Assembly: GCA_943840615.1 (NCBI GenBank)
Contig: CALSVI010000002.1
Location: forward strand, 1-64,000
Origin: an uncultured Luminiphilus sp.
Lineage (GTDB): Bacteria > Pseudomonadota > Gammaproteobacteria > Pseudomonadales > Halieaceae
DNA: 64,000 bases
Direction of reading: 5' to 3'
The notes beneath the pieces are model-generated. The model was not told the origin of the DNA and did not search any database. It saw only the letters and a list, made by a program, of their open reading frames with translations. The position numbers and the translations under genes are program-made. This document shows, piece by piece, positions 44,060-57,004 of the stretch (positions are counted from its first letter, which is position 1; the number at the start of each line of letters is the position of its first letter).

Positions 44060-46168
44060 TTACGACGTCTGATTTTTGGAAATAATTTCTTTCGCGACGT
44101 TATTGGGCGCGGGGGCGTAACGGGCGAACTCCATTGTGTAGGTCGCTCGGCCCTGCGTGGCAGAGCGCAAATCCGTTGCATAGCCAAACATTTCTGCCAA
44201 TGGCACCTCGGCATTCACAATCTTGCCGGCGGCATTCTCGTCCATGCCTTGAATGAGACCGCGCCGACGATTCAGATCGCCCACCACGTCGCCCATGTTC
44301 TCTTCAGGGGTCACCACTTCGACTTGCATCATTGGCTCCAGCAGCTCGGCACCGCCGACCTCTGCCAGTTTCTTGGTCGCCATACTCGCAGCCACCTTGA
44401 ACGCCATCTCATTCGAGTCAACATCGTGGAAGGATCCGTCATACAGCGTGGCTTTGAGGCCTAGCAGCGGGTAGCCCGCGAGGACCCCATTTTGCATTTG
44501 CTCTTCGATGCCCTTATTGACAGCGGGGATGTACTCTCTTGGCACAATACCGCCCACAATTTCGTTCACGAACTCGAGGCCCTCGGCGTTGGCGTCCTCG
44601 CCTGGCTCAAATTTGACCCAGACATGTCCATATTGACCGCGCCCGCCCGACTGGCGCACAAACTTACCTTCGATTTCTGTAGTGGTGGTAATACGCTCAC
44701 GATAGGCAACTTGAGGCTTACCAATGTTGGCCTCGACGCTGAACTCCCGGCGCATGCGATCGACCAGAATATCGAGGTGCAACTCACCCATACCGGAGAT
44801 GATCGTCTGGCCCGTTTCTTCATCTGTTTTAACGCGGAATGAAGGATCTTCCTGAGCCAATTTACCCAACGCGACGCCCATCTTCTGCTGGTCAACCTTC
44901 GACTTAGGCTCAACCGCGACTGAAATAACGGGCTCTGGAAACTCCATTCGCTCGAGAATAACCACGTTATCTGCATCGCACAGCGTATCGCCCGTGGTGA
45001 CATCTTTCAGACCAATCGCCGCGGCAATATCGCCCGCTAACACTTCTTTAATCTCTTCGCGGCTGTTGGCGTGCATTTGAACCATACGACCCACACGCTC
45101 TTTCTTTTGCTTAACCGCGTTATAGATTCCCGTACCTGATTCCAAGGTGCCTGAATACACCCTAAAGAAAGTCAGCGTGCCCACAAACGGATCTGTCGCG
45201 ATCTTGAACGCCAGAGCCGAGAAAGGCGCAGTGTCTTCTGATGGACGCGCTACGACGGTTTCGCCGTCTTCCAGCGTACCTTCAATCGCCTTCACTTCGG
45301 TGGGTGACGGCAAATACTCGATTACCGCATCCAAAACCGCCTGCACACCTTTATTCTTAAAGGCTGAGCCACCCAGGATCGGAACGATCTCATTGGCTAG
45401 CGTTCGGATCCGAATGCCTTGCTTGATCTCTTCTTCGGTGAGTTCGCCTTCTTCGAGATACTTGGTCATCAGCTCTTCATTGGCCTCTGCAGCCGCCTCG
45501 ACCATGTATTCGCGCATTTCATTTGCTTTATCAACGAGGTCAGCAGGGATGTCTTCATACTCGAAGGTCATACCCATGTCGTCTTCACTCCAGATAATCG
45601 CCTTTTGCTTAATCAGGTCGATCACGCCCTTGAAGTCTTCTTCCGAACCGATCGTCATTTGAATCGGCACAGCGTTGCAGCCTAAACGCTCTCGAAGTTG
45701 GGCGACCACGTTTTCAAAATCAGCGCCAGCGCGGTCCATCTTGTTCACAAAAACCATGCGCGGGACTTCGTACTTGTTCGCCTGCCGCCAGACGGTCTCC
45801 GTCTGAGGCTGCACGCCCGACGACCCACACAGCACAACAACGGCACCGTCTAGCACGCGCAGGGAGCGCTCCACCTCAATAGTGAAGTCCACGTGCCCGG
45901 GAGTATCGATGATATTGACACGGTGCTGATCAAACTGCTGTTGCATGCCCTGCCAGAAACAGGTCGTCGCGGCCGAGGTAATCGTGATGCCTCGCTCCTG
46001 CTCCTGCTCCATCCAATCCATAGTGGCGGCACCATCGTGCACTTCGCCAATCTTGTGAGACAGACCGGTGTAAAACAGAACCCGCTCCGTGGTGGTGGTT
46101 TTACCGGCGTCCACGTGGGCAACAATACCGATGTTGCGATAACGGTTGATCGGAGTCTTACGAGCCAC
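44060..46168 (-). CDS. fusA: Elongation factor G
   Basis: 702-residue translocase, GTP-dependent movement of tRNA and mRNA. GTG start at 46168 ([29 protein letters not shown]). P-loop, 'DTPGHVDF' and 'NKMDRAG' present; domains II-V complete through '[22 protein letters not shown]'. Between rpsG and tuf, standard str operon. Confidence 0.98.
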   Translation of the reverse strand: MARKTPINRYRNIGIVAHVDAGKTTTTERVLFYTGLSHKIGEVHDGAATMDWMEQEQERGITITSAATTCFWQGMQQQFDQHRVNIIDTPGHVDFTIEVERSLRVLDGAVVVLCGSSGVQPQTETVWRQANKYEVPRMVFVNKMDRAGADFENVVAQLRERLGCNAVPIQMTIGSEEDFKGVIDLIKQKAIIWSEDDMGMTFEYEDIPADLVDKANEMREYMVEAAAEANEELMTKYLEEGELTEEEIKQGIRIRTLANEIVPILGGSAFKNKGVQAVLDAVIEYLPSPTEVKAIEGTLEDGETVVARPSEDTAPFSALAFKIATDPFVGTLTFFRVYSGTLESGTGIYNAVKQKKERVGRMVQMHANSREEIKEVLAGDIAAAIGLKDVTTGDTLCDADNVVILERMEFPEPVISVAVEPKSKVDQQKMGVALGKLAQEDPSFRVKTDEETGQTIISGMGELHLDILVDRMRREFSVEANIGKPQVAYRERITTTTEIEGKFVRQSGGRGQYGHVWVKFEPGEDANAEGLEFVNEIVGGIVPREYIPAVNKGIEEQMQNGVLAGYPLLGLKATLYDGSFHDVDSNEMAFKVAASMATKKLAEVGGAELLEPMMQVEVVTPEENMGDVVGDLNRRRGLIQGMDENAAGKIVNAEVPLAEMFGYATDLRSATQGRATYTMEFARYAPAPNNVAKEIISKNQTS

Positions 46169-46204
46169 GACAGTGTCCTCAGATTAGGGTTGGCAAACGG
46201 GATT

Positions 46205-46675
46205 TCAGAATCGAAAGTGAGAGAAAGCCTTGTTGGCTTCGGCCATACGGTGCACGTCTTCACGCTTCTTCACCGCGTTACCTTTGCCTTGTGCTGCGTC
46301 GACGATCTCTCCCGCCAACCGCTGGCGCATGGATTTCTCACCCCGGTTACGGGCGTAATCAACCAACCAGCGCATCGAAAGTGCCACACGGCGGGAGGGC
46401 CGTACTTCGACCGGCACCTGATAGGTCGCGCCACCGACACGGCGGGACTTCACTTCCACCATGGGGGCAATATTCTCTAGCGCCTCGTCGAACACCTCGA
46501 TGGGGTCGCGTTTGGTGCGCTCCTCAACGATATCAAGCGCACCATAGACAATCGACTCGGCAATAGACTTCTTGCCGCTGATCATCACATGGTTCATAAA
46601 TTTGGCGAGGGTGGAGTTCCCGAATTTGGGATCAGGCAGAACTTCACGCTTGGCAATAACGCGTCTTCTTGGCAT
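46205..46675 (-). CDS. rpsG: 30S ribosomal protein uS7
   Basis: 156 residues, [20 protein letters not shown]; nucleates assembly of the 30S head, and in E. coli represses the str operon by binding the rpsL-rpsG gap. That gap here is 105 bases, long enough for such a site, though I could not fold it reliably. Beta-hairpin '[19 protein letters not shown]' is present. Confidence 0.98.
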   Translation of the reverse strand: MPRRRVIAKREVLPDPKFGNSTLAKFMNHVMISGKKSIAESIVYGALDIVEERTKRDPIEVFDEALENIAPMVEVKSRRVGGATYQVPVEVRPSRRVALSMRWLVDYARNRGEKSMRQRLAGEIVDAAQGKGNAVKKREDVHRMAEANKAFSHFRF

Positions 46676-46780
46676 GTTGTGTTTCCTATCTCTTCAGGGT
46701 TCCCGGCCACTGCACTTGGCGGACCGGCCTTACTGTCAACGATGTGACATCTAGGTGAATGCCCCGAGGGGCATTCGCTT

Positions 46781-47152
46781 TTACTTAGGTCGCTTAGTTC
46801 CGTACTTCGATCGGCCTTGCTTACGATCAGAAACGCCCGACGTATCGAGGCTTCCACGCACTGTGTGATAACGAACACCCGGCAAATCCTTCACCCGGCC
46901 GCCGCGAATCAACACCACGCTATGCTCCTGCAAGTTATGACCTTCACCACCGATATAGGAAGACACCTCAAACCCGTTGGTCAGACGAACCCGGCAGACC
47001 TTTCGCAGAGCTGAGTTCGGCTTCTTCGGGGTGGTAGTGTAAACACGAGTACAGACGCCACGACGTTGCGGGCAGGCCTGCAATGCGGGCACACCGCTCT
47101 TGGTGACTTTTCGCTTACGCGGCTTCCGCACAAGCTGGTTAATGGTTGCCAT
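46781..47152 (-). CDS. rpsL: 30S ribosomal protein uS12
   Basis: 123 residues; decoding-centre protein. The streptomycin-related lysines are wild type ('[13 protein letters not shown]' and '[15 protein letters not shown]'). First gene of the str unit, preceded by a good promoter in the rpoC-rpsL gap. Confidence 0.98.
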   Translation of the reverse strand: MATINQLVRKPRKRKVTKSGVPALQACPQRRGVCTRVYTTTPKKPNSALRKVCRVRLTNGFEVSSYIGGEGHNLQEHSVVLIRGGRVKDLPGVRYHTVRGSLDTSGVSDRKQGRSKYGTKRPK

Positions 47153-47207
47153 TCAGCACTTGCTCCAATTAATGGATTCGGGGCCGGGGCCCCGAAAACG
47201 AGCGCGC

Positions 47208-47236
47208 ATTCTATAGACCGGCCTAAAACCGGTCAA
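47208..47236 (-). promoter_or_regulatory. str-operon promoter (rpsL-rpsG-fusA-tuf)
   Basis: Minus strand: TTGACC, 17 bases, TAGAAT (5 of 6 each), followed by a GC-rich discriminator GCGCGC, which is associated with stringent control. Lies between the rpoC stop and rpsL, about 55 bases before the ATG. Confidence 0.7.
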
Positions 47237-47252
47237 GCGCGCCACAATGTGA

Positions 47253-50200
47253 CTATTCCTCTGCAGTATCCTCGACCGCACCTTCAGCAGCATCTGCTGC
47301 CTCGACGCGCTCCATCTCCTCCGCAAAGCTCTCGGAAAACTCCTCGGCCGACATGCTCAGCGCCAGTTCGTCACCTTCTGACTGCTTGCGCCGACGCTCC
47401 TCGTGGTAGGCGAGGCCCGTACCGGCCGGAATCAACCGACCCACAATGACGTTCTCCTTCAGACCACGCAGGTAATCGCGCTTGCCGGTCACCGCCGCCT
47501 CGGTCAGGACACGGGTCGTCTCCTGGAAGGACGCCGCAGAAATAAAGCTCTCTGTGGCCAGCGAAGCCTTGGTGATGCCAAGTAGTTCGCGTCTGGCATT
47601 GGGTGATACCAGGTCCTCTGCATCGAGACGATCACACTCCTCTAGGAAGGACGTGTACTCGGCCTGCTCACCCTTGATGAAGGTCGAGTCGCCGGCTGAT
47701 GTGATCTCTACCTTACGCAGCATCTGCCGAACAATGACTTCAATGTGCTTGTCATTGATCTTTACACCCTGCAGGCGATAGACCTCTTGGATCTCATTGA
47801 CGATGTATTCGGCCAGCGCTGGAATACCCTTCAGACGAAGAATATCGTGCGGGCTCAACGGACCTTCCGAGACAATTTCACCTTTCTCGACAGTCTCGCC
47901 TTCGAACACCGACAGCTGGCGCCATTTTGGAATGAGTTCTTCGTAATGATCAGAACCCTCTGGAAGCGAAGAGGTATCGGTTGGGGTAATCACCAGGCGG
48001 CGCTTGCCCTTGGTTTCCTTGCCGAAGCTGACGGTGCCCGAGATCTCTGCGAGAATTGCAGGCTCCTTGGGCTTACGCGCTTCAAACAGATCAGCCACTC
48101 TGGGCAGACCACCGGTGATATCCCGGGTCTTGGAACCTTCCTGAGGGATCCTAGCAATGACATCGCCCACTTCTACCTTGGCACCGTCTTCCAGATTCAC
48201 CATGGCACCGTGGGGCAGGAAGTAGTGCGCCGGCACATTTGTACCTGCCAACAGCAGCTCTTTACCCTTTCCATCAACCAGCGTCACAGCGGGGCGAATA
48301 TCCTTACCCGCCGTTGGGCGCTCGGCAACGTCCAAGACCGAAATGCTCGACAGACCTGTGAATTCATCGGTCTGGCGCTTAATCGTCATGCCCTCGTCCA
48401 TACCGCTGAACTTCACGGTACCGGCCACCTCAGTGATGATGGGGTGGGTATGCGGATCCCAGGTCGCAACAATATCGCCCGCTGAGACAGCTGCCTCATC
48501 CTGGACACGAATAGTTGCGCCATAAGGCACCTTGTATCGCTCACGCTCGCGGCCGACGCTATCAAGCAATGACAGCTCACCCGAACGCGAAACCGCCACC
48601 AACGATCCATCAGGCTTGTCGACTACCTTGATGTTATGGAGACGAATCACGCCGTCGTTATTGACCTGAATATTGTCCTGCGCTGCCTGACCCGAGGCTG
48701 CACCACCAATGTGGAAGGTGCGCATGGTCAGCTGCGTACCGGGCTCACCAATTGACTGCGCGGCCACGACACCGATGGCCTCGCCCATATTGACCTGATG
48801 CCCGCGACCAAGATCACGGCCGTAACAGGTTGAGCAGATGCCGTGACGGGTCTGACAAGTGATCGGCGATCGAACGATGATCTCTTCGATTCCCATCTCG
48901 TCTACCTGAGCCGTTAGCACCTCGTCCATCATGGTGCCGGCTTCAAGCAGAATCTCACCGGTGCTCGGATCCACCACATCCTTGGCCACAATCCGACCCA
49001 GAACACGCTCTGAGAGCGACTCAATGATGTCACCGCCATCGATTACCGAGGTCATTACCAGACCCTCGTCGGTGCCGCAATCCACTTCAGTCACCACCAC
49101 GTCCTGAGCCACGTCGACAAGGCGACGCGTCAGATAGCCCGAGTTCGCAGTCTTAAGTGCCGTATCGGCCAGACCCTTTCGGGCACCGTGGGTCGAGATG
49201 AAGTACTGCAGTACGTTCAGGCCTTCACGGAAGTTCGCGGTAATCGGCGTCTCGATGATCGAGCCGTCGGGCTTGGCCATCAGACCGCGCATCCCCGCCA
49301 GCTGGCGGATCTGTGCGGGCGAACCTCGGGCTCCAGAATCGGCGTACATATAAACTGAGTTAAAGGAGTCCTGCTCCTCGTCGTCCCCATCGCGATTACT
49401 CACGGTCTCTTTGGAGAGGCCCGCCATCATGGCTTTGGAAACCTGATCATTGGTCCGCGACCAAATGTCGATCACTTTGTTGTACTTCTCGCCCTGCGTG
49501 ACCAGACCGGCACGATACTGCTGCTCAATCTCGGCCACCTCGGCATCGGCTCGATCGATCATATCGGCCTTGGCGTCGGGAATAACAAAATCGTTCACGC
49601 CAATCGACGCACCCGATCGAGTGGAGTACTCGTAACCGGTGTACATCAACTGATCAGCAAAGATTACCGTCGCCTTGAGACCCACTACGCGATAGCACTG
49701 GTTGATCACCTGCGAGATCGCTTTCTTGACCATGGGCCGGTTCACGAGATCGAAAGAGAGTCCGTCGGGCACAATGTCCCACAGCAACGCTCGTCCAACA
49801 CTCGTCTCGACGATGCGTGTCTGCTCTCTTGTCTCTTCACCCAGGTTCATCAGGGTTTCGTGGATACGCACTTTGACACGGGCGTGCAAATCTACGCGAC
49901 CGCTGCCGAAGGCGCGCTGAACCTCTTCGGTGTCGGCAAAGGACATACCCTCACCCTTGGCATTCACGCGGTCACGCGTCATGTAATAGAGACCCAGCAC
50001 CACATCCTGCGATGGCACGATGATCGGATCACCGGATGCCGGCGAGAGGATGTTATTGGTTGACATCATGAGCGCTCGGGCTTCGAGCTGCGCTTCGAGC
50101 GTCAGCGGCACGTGCACGGCCATCTGGTCACCGTCGAAGTCCGCGTTATAAGCCGCGCATACCAGCGGGTGAAGTTGAATTGCCTTGCCCTCGATCAATA

Positions 50201-51515
50201 CAGGCTCAAAAGCCTGAATGCCGAGCCGGTGCAGTGTTGGCGCACGGTTAAGCAATACCGGGTGCTCGCGAATCACTTCTGCGAGGATATCCCACACCTC
50301 TGGCGGCTCGCGCTCCACCATCTTCTTGGCAGCTTTGATCGTGCTGGCGAGACCGCGCAACTCGAGCTTGCCAAATATGAAGGGCTTGAACAGCTCCAAA
50401 GCCATCTTCTTGGGCAGGCCACACTGGTGCAACCTAAGGGTGGGGCCCGTCACGATCACGGATCGACCGGAGTAATCCACACGCTTGCCCAGCAGGTTCT
50501 GACGGAAGCGGCCTTGCTTGCCTTTAATCATGTCAGCTAGCGACTTAAGCGGACGCTTGTTAGAGCCGGTAATCGCGCGACCCCGTCGGCCATTATCCAG
50601 CAGGGCGTCCACCGACTCCTGAAGCATCCGCTTCTCGTTGCGGACAATAATGTCTGGCGCATTGAGGTCGAGCAGTCGCTTCAGGCGGTTGTTCCGGTTA
50701 ATCACCCGTCGGTACAAATCGTTGAGGTCAGACGTGGCGAAACGTCCGCCGTCCAGCGGCACCAGCGGACGCAGATCCGGCGGCAATACAGGCAGCGCGT
50801 TGAGAATCATCCACTCTGGCTTGTTACCCGACTTATCAAACGCTTCCATCAGCTTGAGTCGCTTGGAAAACTTCTTGATCTTGGTTTCTGAGTTGGTTTG
50901 GGGAATCTCCTCCCGGAGCTGCTCGATCTCGGCCTTGAGGTTAATCTCCATCATCAGGTCCTGAATGGCCTCAGCACCCATCTTGGCGGTGAACTCGTCA
51001 CCGTACTCTTCCATTGCCTCGTAGTACTGCTCGTCATTCAGTAGCTGAGCATGCTCCAGCGCAGTCAAGCCAGGGTCAGTGACCACGTAGGCTTCGAAAT
51101 ATAAAATGCGCTCGATATCCCGCAGCGTCATATCCAGCAGCAGACCAATCCGCGACGGCAGTGACTTCAGGAACCAAATGTGGGCAACGGGGCTCGCCAG
51201 CTCGACGTGCCCCATGCGCTCACGGCGCACCTTGGCCAGCGCGACCTCAACACCACATTTTTCGCAGATGACACCGCGATGCTTTAGCCGCTTGTACTTG
51301 CCGCACAGGCACTCGTAATCCTTCACCGGGCCAAAAATCTTGGCGCAGAACAGACCATCGCGCTCCGGCTTGAAAGTCCGATAGTTGATGGTTTCTGGCT
51401 TCTTGACCTCACCAAAAGACCACGACCGAATCATTTCCGGAGAGGCCAGACCGATACGGATCGCATCGAAGTCTTCGTTTTTCTCCCTGCTCAGCAGGTT
51501 CAGTAAATCTTTCAC
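47253..51515 (-). CDS. rpoC: RNA polymerase beta' subunit
   Basis: 1420 residues from a GTG at 51515 ([18 protein letters not shown]). N-terminal zinc-binding '[20 protein letters not shown]', catalytic magnesium loop '[12 protein letters not shown]', second zinc site '[16 protein letters not shown]'. Length and motifs match gammaproteobacterial beta'. Ends in a Glu/Ala-rich acidic tail. 13 bases after rpoB; followed by the str promoter rather than a terminator. Confidence 0.99.
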   Translation of the reverse strand: MKDLLNLLSREKNEDFDAIRIGLASPEMIRSWSFGEVKKPETINYRTFKPERDGLFCAKIFGPVKDYECLCGKYKRLKHRGVICEKCGVEVALAKVRRERMGHVELASPVAHIWFLKSLPSRIGLLLDMTLRDIERILYFEAYVVTDPGLTALEHAQLLNDEQYYEAMEEYGDEFTAKMGAEAIQDLMMEINLKAEIEQLREEIPQTNSETKIKKFSKRLKLMEAFDKSGNKPEWMILNALPVLPPDLRPLVPLDGGRFATSDLNDLYRRVINRNNRLKRLLDLNAPDIIVRNEKRMLQESVDALLDNGRRGRAITGSNKRPLKSLADMIKGKQGRFRQNLLGKRVDYSGRSVIVTGPTLRLHQCGLPKKMALELFKPFIFGKLELRGLASTIKAAKKMVEREPPEVWDILAEVIREHPVLLNRAPTLHRLGIQAFEPVLIEGKAIQLHPLVCAAYNADFDGDQMAVHVPLTLEAQLEARALMMSTNNILSPASGDPIIVPSQDVVLGLYYMTRDRVNAKGEGMSFADTEEVQRAFGSGRVDLHARVKVRIHETLMNLGEETREQTRIVETSVGRALLWDIVPDGLSFDLVNRPMVKKAISQVINQCYRVVGLKATVIFADQLMYTGYEYSTRSGASIGVNDFVIPDAKADMIDRADAEVAEIEQQYRAGLVTQGEKYNKVIDIWSRTNDQVSKAMMAGLSKETVSNRDGDDEEQDSFNSVYMYADSGARGSPAQIRQLAGMRGLMAKPDGSIIETPITANFREGLNVLQYFISTHGARKGLADTALKTANSGYLTRRLVDVAQDVVVTEVDCGTDEGLVMTSVIDGGDIIESLSERVLGRIVAKDVVDPSTGEILLEAGTMMDEVLTAQVDEMGIEEIIVRSPITCQTRHGICSTCYGRDLGRGHQVNMGEAIGVVAAQSIGEPGTQLTMRTFHIGGAASGQAAQDNIQVNNDGVIRLHNIKVVDKPDGSLVAVSRSGELSLLDSVGRERERYKVPYGATIRVQDEAAVSAGDIVATWDPHTHPIITEVAGTVKFSGMDEGMTIKRQTDEFTGLSSISVLDVAERPTAGKDIRPAVTLVDGKGKELLLAGTNVPAHYFLPHGAMVNLEDGAKVEVGDVIARIPQEGSKTRDITGGLPRVADLFEARKPKEPAILAEISGTVSFGKETKGKRRLVITPTDTSSLPEGSDHYEELIPKWRQLSVFEGETVEKGEIVSEGPLSPHDILRLKGIPALAEYIVNEIQEVYRLQGVKINDKHIEVIVRQMLRKVEITSAGDSTFIKGEQAEYTSFLEECDRLDAEDLVSPNARRELLGITKASLATESFISAASFQETTRVLTEAAVTGKRDYLRGLKENVIVGRLIPAGTGLAYHEERRRKQSEGDELALSMSAEEFSESFAEEMERVEAADAAEGAVEDTAEE

Positions 51516-51528
51516 GTCTTATCTCCCC

Positions 51529-54500
51529 TCAGAAGCCAGATGACTCAGACTCAAGATCAATATCGATCCCAAGCGAGCGGATTTCTTTAATCAACACATT
51601 GAAGGACTCGGGCATACCCGGCTCCATTTGGTGATCCCCATCGACGATATTTTTGTACATCTTGGTACGCCCGGCCACGTCGTCCGACTTGACGGTCAGC
51701 ATCTCCTGCAGCGTATAGGCAGCACCGTAAGCCTCCAGCGCCCAGACCTCCATCTCACCAAATCGCTGACCACCAAACTGCGCCTTACCACCCAGCGGCT
51801 GCTGGGTAACCAGGCTATAGGAGCCCGTCGATCGCGCGTGCATCTTGTCATCAACAAGGTGATTGAGCTTCAGCATGTACATGTACCCCACCGTGACCGG
51901 TCGGTCGAACTGATCTCCGGATCGACCGTCGTATAGCGTGAGCTGACCGCTATCGGGCAGCTCTGCCATACGCAGCAGCTCTTTGATGGACTCCTCACGG
52001 GCGCCATCAAATACCGGTGTGGCCATTGGCACACCCGCTCGCAGGTTGTCTGCCAGCGCTACCAGCTCATCATCACTGAGCGACGCGATGTCCGCGCTGC
52101 GACGTGAGTCGGTGGTGTGGCTGTAAACCTGCTTCAGGAAGCTACGCAACTGGGTCAGCTTGACCTGCTGTTCTAGCATGTCGTCGATCTTGCGACCGAG
52201 GCCACGAGCCGCCATACCCAAGTGAGTCTCCAAAATCTGACCCACGTTCATGCGCGAGGGCACCCCGAGTGGATTGAGAACGATATCAATCGGATCGCCG
52301 TGCTCGTCGTAAGGCATATCTTCCACCGGCATAATCACTGAGATCACACCCTTGTTACCGTGGCGGCCCGCCATCTTGTCGCCGGGCTGAATACGGCGCT
52401 TCACGGCAAGGTAAACCTTGACGATCTTCAACACGCCAGGCGCCAGGTCGTCGCCGCTTTGAAGCTTCTCTCGCTTGATTTCGTAACGCTCCTCGAGCTG
52501 CGTGTTTTGCTCCTCGAGCAGGCGCTGCGCCGAAGCCAGTTGGCTGTTCAAATCAGCGTCTGAGAGCTTCAACTTGAACCATTGCTCACGGTCCAGGTCA
52601 GCCAGCACTGTCTTGGTCAGCTTGGTGCCTTTGCTCAGACCACCACCAGAGACCGTGCTCTTGCCCTCAAGCAAACTCGCGAGCCGGGCGAAGGTGGCTT
52701 CTTCGTAGATGCGGTACTCTTCTTTCAGATCCTTTCGGTAGTCTGCCAACTGCGCACCTTCGATCTGCTTGGCGCGTGGATCCTTCTCTAGGCCATCGCG
52801 AGTAAAGACCTGCACATCGATCACCGTCCCCTTATAGCTCGAAGGTACGCGCAGCGAAGTGTCCTTTACGTCAGAGGCTTTCTCGCCAAAGATGGCGCGC
52901 AGCAGCTTCTCTTCGGGTGTCAGCTGCGTCTCTCCCTTGGGAGTGACCTTGCCGACCAGAATGTCTCCTGCATCGACTTCGGCACCGATATAGACAATGC
53001 CCGATTCGTCGAGCTTGCCCAGTGCGCCTTCTCCAACGTTAGGGATATCGGCAGTGATCTCTTCAGAGCCTAACTTGGTATCGCGGGAGATACAGGTGAG
53101 CTCCTGAATATGGATGGTGGTAAAGCGGTCTTCTTGCACCACTCGCTCAGACACGAGGATAGAGTCCTCGAAGTTGTAGCCATTCCAGGGCATGAATGCG
53201 ATACGCATGTTTTGCCCGAGAGCCAGCTCACCCAGATCGACCGACGGGCCGTCAGCGAGAATATCGCCCCGCGCCACCACGTCACCCGGCTTCACAATCG
53301 GGCGTTGGTTGATACAGGTGTTTTGGTTGGAACGCTTGTACTTGGTCAGGTTATAAATATCGACCGGCGAATCGTCGATGCCCACTTCTTTGGCATTGAC
53401 CCGGACCACAATGCGGCTTGCATCAACGGAGTCGATTACACCGCCGCGCGCCGCCACCTCGCAAACGCCCGAATCAGAGGCGACGTAGCGCTCCATTCCG
53501 GTGCCGACCAAGGGCTTTTCCGCCTTCAGCGTCGGCACTGCCTGACGCTGCATGTTGGAACCCATGAGCGCCCGGTTTGCGTCATCGTGCTCAAGGAATG
53601 GAATCAATGCCGCCGCAATGGAGACCACTTGCTTGGGTGAGACGTCCATATACTGCACGTCTGCGGCGGGCTTAACCGTGAATTCATTCATGTTGCGCAC
53701 GTTGATCAAGTCATCGACGAAGCGATTCTTGTTATCCAACGTAGCGGACGCCTGCGCAATTACATACTGGGCTTCGTTAATCGCTGACAGATACTCAATG
53801 TCGTCTGTCACGACGCCTTTCACCACCTTGCGATACGGTGACTCGAGAAAGCCGTACTCATTGGTTCTGGCATAGGTTGCCAACGAGTTGATCAGGCCAA
53901 TGTTAGGGCCCTCTGGCGTCTCGATCGGGCACACTCGACCATAGTGCGTGGGGTGCACGTCTCGTACTTCAAAACCGGCGCGCTCCCGGGTCAGACCGCC
54001 GGGGCCCAACGCCGATACACGACGCTTGTGGGTCACTTCCGAGAGCGGGTTGTTCTGATCCATAAACTGCGACAGCTGACTCGAGCCAAAAAACTCCTTT
54101 ACCGCTGCAGAGACCGGCTTGGCATTGATAAGGTCCTGAGGCATCAGGCCCTCGCTCTCTGCCATGGAAAGACGTTCCTTCACCGCTCGCTCAACGCGAA
54201 CCAGACCGACACGGAACTGGTTCTCTGCCATCTCGCCCACTGAGCGAACGCGGCGGTTACCAAGATGGTCGATATCATCGACCACGCCCTTGCCATTACG
54301 GATACCCACCAACGCGCACATCACATCAACGATGTCCTCTTTATCGAGGGTTGGCGAACCAATTTTCTCTTCCCGGCCAAGGCGCCGGTTGAACTTCATG
54401 CGGCCCACCGCGGAGAGGTCATAGCGGTCCGGAGAAAAGAACAGATTCTGGAACAGGTTTTCTGCCGACTCCTTGGTGGGCGGCTCGCCCGGGCGCATCA

Positions 54501-55620
54501 TGCGGTAGATCTCGACCAGTGCCTCGAGCACGCTGCGGGTACTATCAGCCGCCAGGGTGTCTGAGACAAACGGACCGCAGTCATATTCGTTGGTGTAGAT
54601 CGTCTCGATCTTGTCGATGCCTTTCTCTCGCAGCTCAGCGAGCAGGGCCACCGTGATTTCAGTGTTGCACTCAGCGAACACCTCACCGGTAGCCGTATCG
54701 ATAATATTTTTCGCTAATCGGCGTTCCTCAAGGTATTCCTCGGGCACCGACAGCATTTCGATGCCGGCATCATCGAGCTGGCGAATGTGTCGCGCCGTGA
54801 TGCGGCGACCACGCTCAACAATCAATTTTTTGCCCGCCATAATATCGAAGGCGGCCATGTCACCCTGCAGGCGTTTTGACACCAACGTCATGGTGGCAGA
54901 ACCTTCTTCACCCAGCTGGAAAGCCGTTGTCTCGTAGAAGATATCCAGAATTTCTTCGGAGTCGTAGCCGAGCGCCCGCAACAAAACCGTCGCCGGGAGC
55001 TTGCGGCGGCGATCGATCCGCACATAGACCATGTCCTTGGGATCAAACTCAAAGTCGAGCCAAGAGCCACGGTAAGGAATCACCCGGGCGCTGTAGAGCA
55101 GCTTGCCGGACGAGTGCGTCTTGCCCTTGTCATGGTCGAAGAACACACCGGGTGAGCGATGTAATTGGGACACGATGACCCGCTCGGTACCATTGATGAC
55201 GAAGGTCCCGTTCTGAGTCATGAGGGGAATCTCCCCCATGTAGACATCCTGCTCCTTGATGTCCTTTATCGACTTGGAGGACGACTCCTTGTCATAAATG
55301 ATCAGGCGAACTTTGACGCGCAGCGCACAGGCATAGGTAGTGCCGCGCAATACACACTCATCCACATCAAACACGGGCTCGCCCAGCGCATAGTCCACAT
55401 ACTCGAGTGCCGCGTTACCGCTGTAGCTGACGATCGGGAAAACCGACTTAAACGCAGCATGCAGGCCGTGCTCACCACGCTCTTTCAGCGATACGCCATC
55501 CTGGGTGAACTTGCCATATGAATCGAGCTGGATCGCGAGCAGATACGGGATATCCATTACCTTGGGCAAGGAACCGAAATCTTTGCGAATGCGCTTCTTT
55601 TCCGTGTACGAGTAGGTCAT
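51529..55620 (-). CDS. rpoB: RNA polymerase beta subunit
   Basis: 1363 residues from the ATG at 55620 ([18 protein letters not shown]); the track ORF adds 12. The rifampicin pocket reads '[21 protein letters not shown]' with wild-type residues, so rifampicin sensitivity is expected. C-terminal '[32 protein letters not shown]' intact. Follows rplL by 138 bases containing a hairpin. Confidence 0.99.
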   Translation of the reverse strand: MTYSYTEKKRIRKDFGSLPKVMDIPYLLAIQLDSYGKFTQDGVSLKERGEHGLHAAFKSVFPIVSYSGNAALEYVDYALGEPVFDVDECVLRGTTYACALRVKVRLIIYDKESSSKSIKDIKEQDVYMGEIPLMTQNGTFVINGTERVIVSQLHRSPGVFFDHDKGKTHSSGKLLYSARVIPYRGSWLDFEFDPKDMVYVRIDRRRKLPATVLLRALGYDSEEILDIFYETTAFQLGEEGSATMTLVSKRLQGDMAAFDIMAGKKLIVERGRRITARHIRQLDDAGIEMLSVPEEYLEERRLAKNIIDTATGEVFAECNTEITVALLAELREKGIDKIETIYTNEYDCGPFVSDTLAADSTRSVLEALVEIYRMMRPGEPPTKESAENLFQNLFFSPDRYDLSAVGRMKFNRRLGREEKIGSPTLDKEDIVDVMCALVGIRNGKGVVDDIDHLGNRRVRSVGEMAENQFRVGLVRVERAVKERLSMAESEGLMPQDLINAKPVSAAVKEFFGSSQLSQFMDQNNPLSEVTHKRRVSALGPGGLTRERAGFEVRDVHPTHYGRVCPIETPEGPNIGLINSLATYARTNEYGFLESPYRKVVKGVVTDDIEYLSAINEAQYVIAQASATLDNKNRFVDDLINVRNMNEFTVKPAADVQYMDVSPKQVVSIAAALIPFLEHDDANRALMGSNMQRQAVPTLKAEKPLVGTGMERYVASDSGVCEVAARGGVIDSVDASRIVVRVNAKEVGIDDSPVDIYNLTKYKRSNQNTCINQRPIVKPGDVVARGDILADGPSVDLGELALGQNMRIAFMPWNGYNFEDSILVSERVVQEDRFTTIHIQELTCISRDTKLGSEEITADIPNVGEGALGKLDESGIVYIGAEVDAGDILVGKVTPKGETQLTPEEKLLRAIFGEKASDVKDTSLRVPSSYKGTVIDVQVFTRDGLEKDPRAKQIEGAQLADYRKDLKEEYRIYEEATFARLASLLEGKSTVSGGGLSKGTKLTKTVLADLDREQWFKLKLSDADLNSQLASAQRLLEEQNTQLEERYEIKREKLQSGDDLAPGVLKIVKVYLAVKRRIQPGDKMAGRHGNKGVISVIMPVEDMPYDEHGDPIDIVLNPLGVPSRMNVGQILETHLGMAARGLGRKIDDMLEQQVKLTQLRSFLKQVYSHTTDSRRSADIASLSDDELVALADNLRAGVPMATPVFDGAREESIKELLRMAELPDSGQLTLYDGRSGDQFDRPVTVGYMYMLKLNHLVDDKMHARSTGSYSLVTQQPLGGKAQFGGQRFGEMEVWALEAYGAAYTLQEMLTVKSDDVAGRTKMYKNIVDGDHQMEPGMPESFNVLIKEIRSLGIDIDLESESSGF

Positions 55621-55695
55621 CAGTACTCCCCTTCGGCCCACATTGTCCGACCACAATGCAAACCTTGAAAATTCGGAACCGGTTTTACAACCGGG

Positions 55696-55724
55696 AAAAG
55701 GCCGGAGCGCTAAAGCGCTCCAGC
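55696..55724 (-). terminator. Possible attenuator between rplL and rpoB
   Basis: GGAGCGC-ttta-GCGCTCC stem on the minus strand followed by GGCCTTTTCCC. In E. coli partial termination in the same gap sets the ratio of L7/L12 to beta; the position here suggests the same role. Confidence 0.5.
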
Positions 55725-55758
55725 CCTGTTGCGGTGCTTAACTTTTCACAATGCCCAA

Positions 55759-56142
55759 TTACTTGAGCTCTGCTGCGCCGCCTGCTTCCTCAATCTGCTT
55801 CTTGATATCTTCCGCTTCGTCCTTGGTAGCACCCTCTTTCACGGGAGCCGGCGCGCCGTCAACGACTGCCTTCGCTTCCTTCAGGCCAAGACCGGTCACT
55901 GCACGCACTACCTTGATCACGTTGACCTTCTTCTCGCCGCCCGACGTCAGGATGATGTCAAACTCTGTCTGCTCTTCGGCTGCTGCGCCACCGGCGTCGC
56001 CACCCGCTGCAGGTGCTGCAACGGCTACCGCTGCCGCGGCAGAAACGCCAAACTTCTCTTCCATCGCCTCAACCAGTGCCACGATGTCCATTACGCTCAT
56101 CTCGGCAATTGCGTCGAGAATTTCGTCTTTTGAAAGTGCCAT
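55759..56142 (-). CDS. rplL: 50S ribosomal protein bL12 (L7/L12)
   Basis: 127 residues; N-terminal dimerisation helices ([21 protein letters not shown]), an Ala/Gly hinge, and the C-terminal factor-binding domain ('[24 protein letters not shown]'). Present in several copies per ribosome, recruiting EF-G and EF-Tu. 43 bases after rplJ. Confidence 0.98.
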   Translation of the reverse strand: MALSKDEILDAIAEMSVMDIVALVEAMEEKFGVSAAAAVAVAAPAAGGDAGGAAAEEQTEFDIILTSGGEKKVNVIKVVRAVTGLGLKEAKAVVDGAPAPVKEGATKDEAEDIKKQIEEAGGAAELK

Positions 56143-56185
56143 GTCTTAATCTCCGTTAAAAAATTGCAGGGTGAGGCCGGGCCCG

Positions 56186-56716
56186 TTAGGCCGCCTCTTG
56201 TTTCTGATCTCGAACTGCCGCCATGACGCGCACCAGCTTGCCGGGAACCTCGTTCGTTGTGCGAACCAGTTTCACGACAGGCGCCTGCATGACGCTCATC
56301 AATGTTGCCAACGCCTGATCCCGCGTAGGTAGCTTGGCCAGCACATCAAGCTGGTCTGCTCCTAGCAGCTCTCCGCTAACCGACAGTGCCTTTACCTCGA
56401 ACTCTTTGTTGTCTGAGGCAAAATCCTTGAACAATCGTGCTGCCGCGCCCGGATCTTCCATCGAAAATCCGAACAGGGAAGGCCCGGTCAAAGTGTCAGT
56501 CACACACTCGTACTCAGTACCTTCCAATGCCCGCTTGGCCAGCGTATTCCGCACCACCCGCAGGGTGATTTGGTTTTCGCGAGCCGAGGCACGCAGAGCA
56601 GTCATGTCATTCGATGCAACGCCGCGCGCGTCGGCGATCACAAGCGAAAGTGCACTGGCAGCTGTCTCGTTGACTTCAGCGACGATCGCTTTCTTTTCTT
56701 CGAGTCCAATAGCCAC
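56186..56716 (-). CDS. rplJ: 50S ribosomal protein uL10
   Basis: 176 residues from a GTG at 56716 with GGAG before. Anchors the bL12 stalk; the C-terminal helix binds L12 dimers. With L12 it represses its own leader in E. coli, and a matching leader lies just upstream here. Confidence 0.97.
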   Translation of the reverse strand: MAIGLEEKKAIVAEVNETAASALSLVIADARGVASNDMTALRASARENQITLRVVRNTLAKRALEGTEYECVTDTLTGPSLFGFSMEDPGAAARLFKDFASDNKEFEVKALSVSGELLGADQLDVLAKLPTRDQALATLMSVMQAPVVKLVRTTNEVPGKLVRVMAAVRDQKQEAA

Positions 56717-56759
56717 TTGGCTTACTCCTTTCGTGGTTGTTTAGGCCGCTACCTAAGTC

Positions 56760-56856
56760 GCGGCCCCCCTCGGTGATGAACTACCTCACCATCTGCGTAG
56801 GCAATCGGATCGCTCCGTCATTAAGACACCGTTACGGTGCCACCTACGGTCTTTGA
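56760..56856 (-). ncRNA. L10-type leader upstream of rplJ
   Basis: On the minus strand CCGTAGGTGG pairs at distance with CCTACGCAGATGGTGA, the conserved closing helix and kink-turn-like flank of the L10(L12)4 binding site. It sits 40-140 bases before rplJ in a 288-base gap, the expected place. Recognised by eye, not by covariance model. Confidence 0.65.
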
Positions 56857-57004
56857 CAGTCTTTGGCGTTCAGCGGGGTTTCCCACACGTTCCTGCAAAG
56901 ACTTCCAAAGTGGGCGGAGCCTTACTGCACTCCACCCGACCCCCGCTACAAAACACACGGCGGCTCTCGGCCCCGGGCTCACGCCCGCGGCCTTGATTCA
57001 GTGT

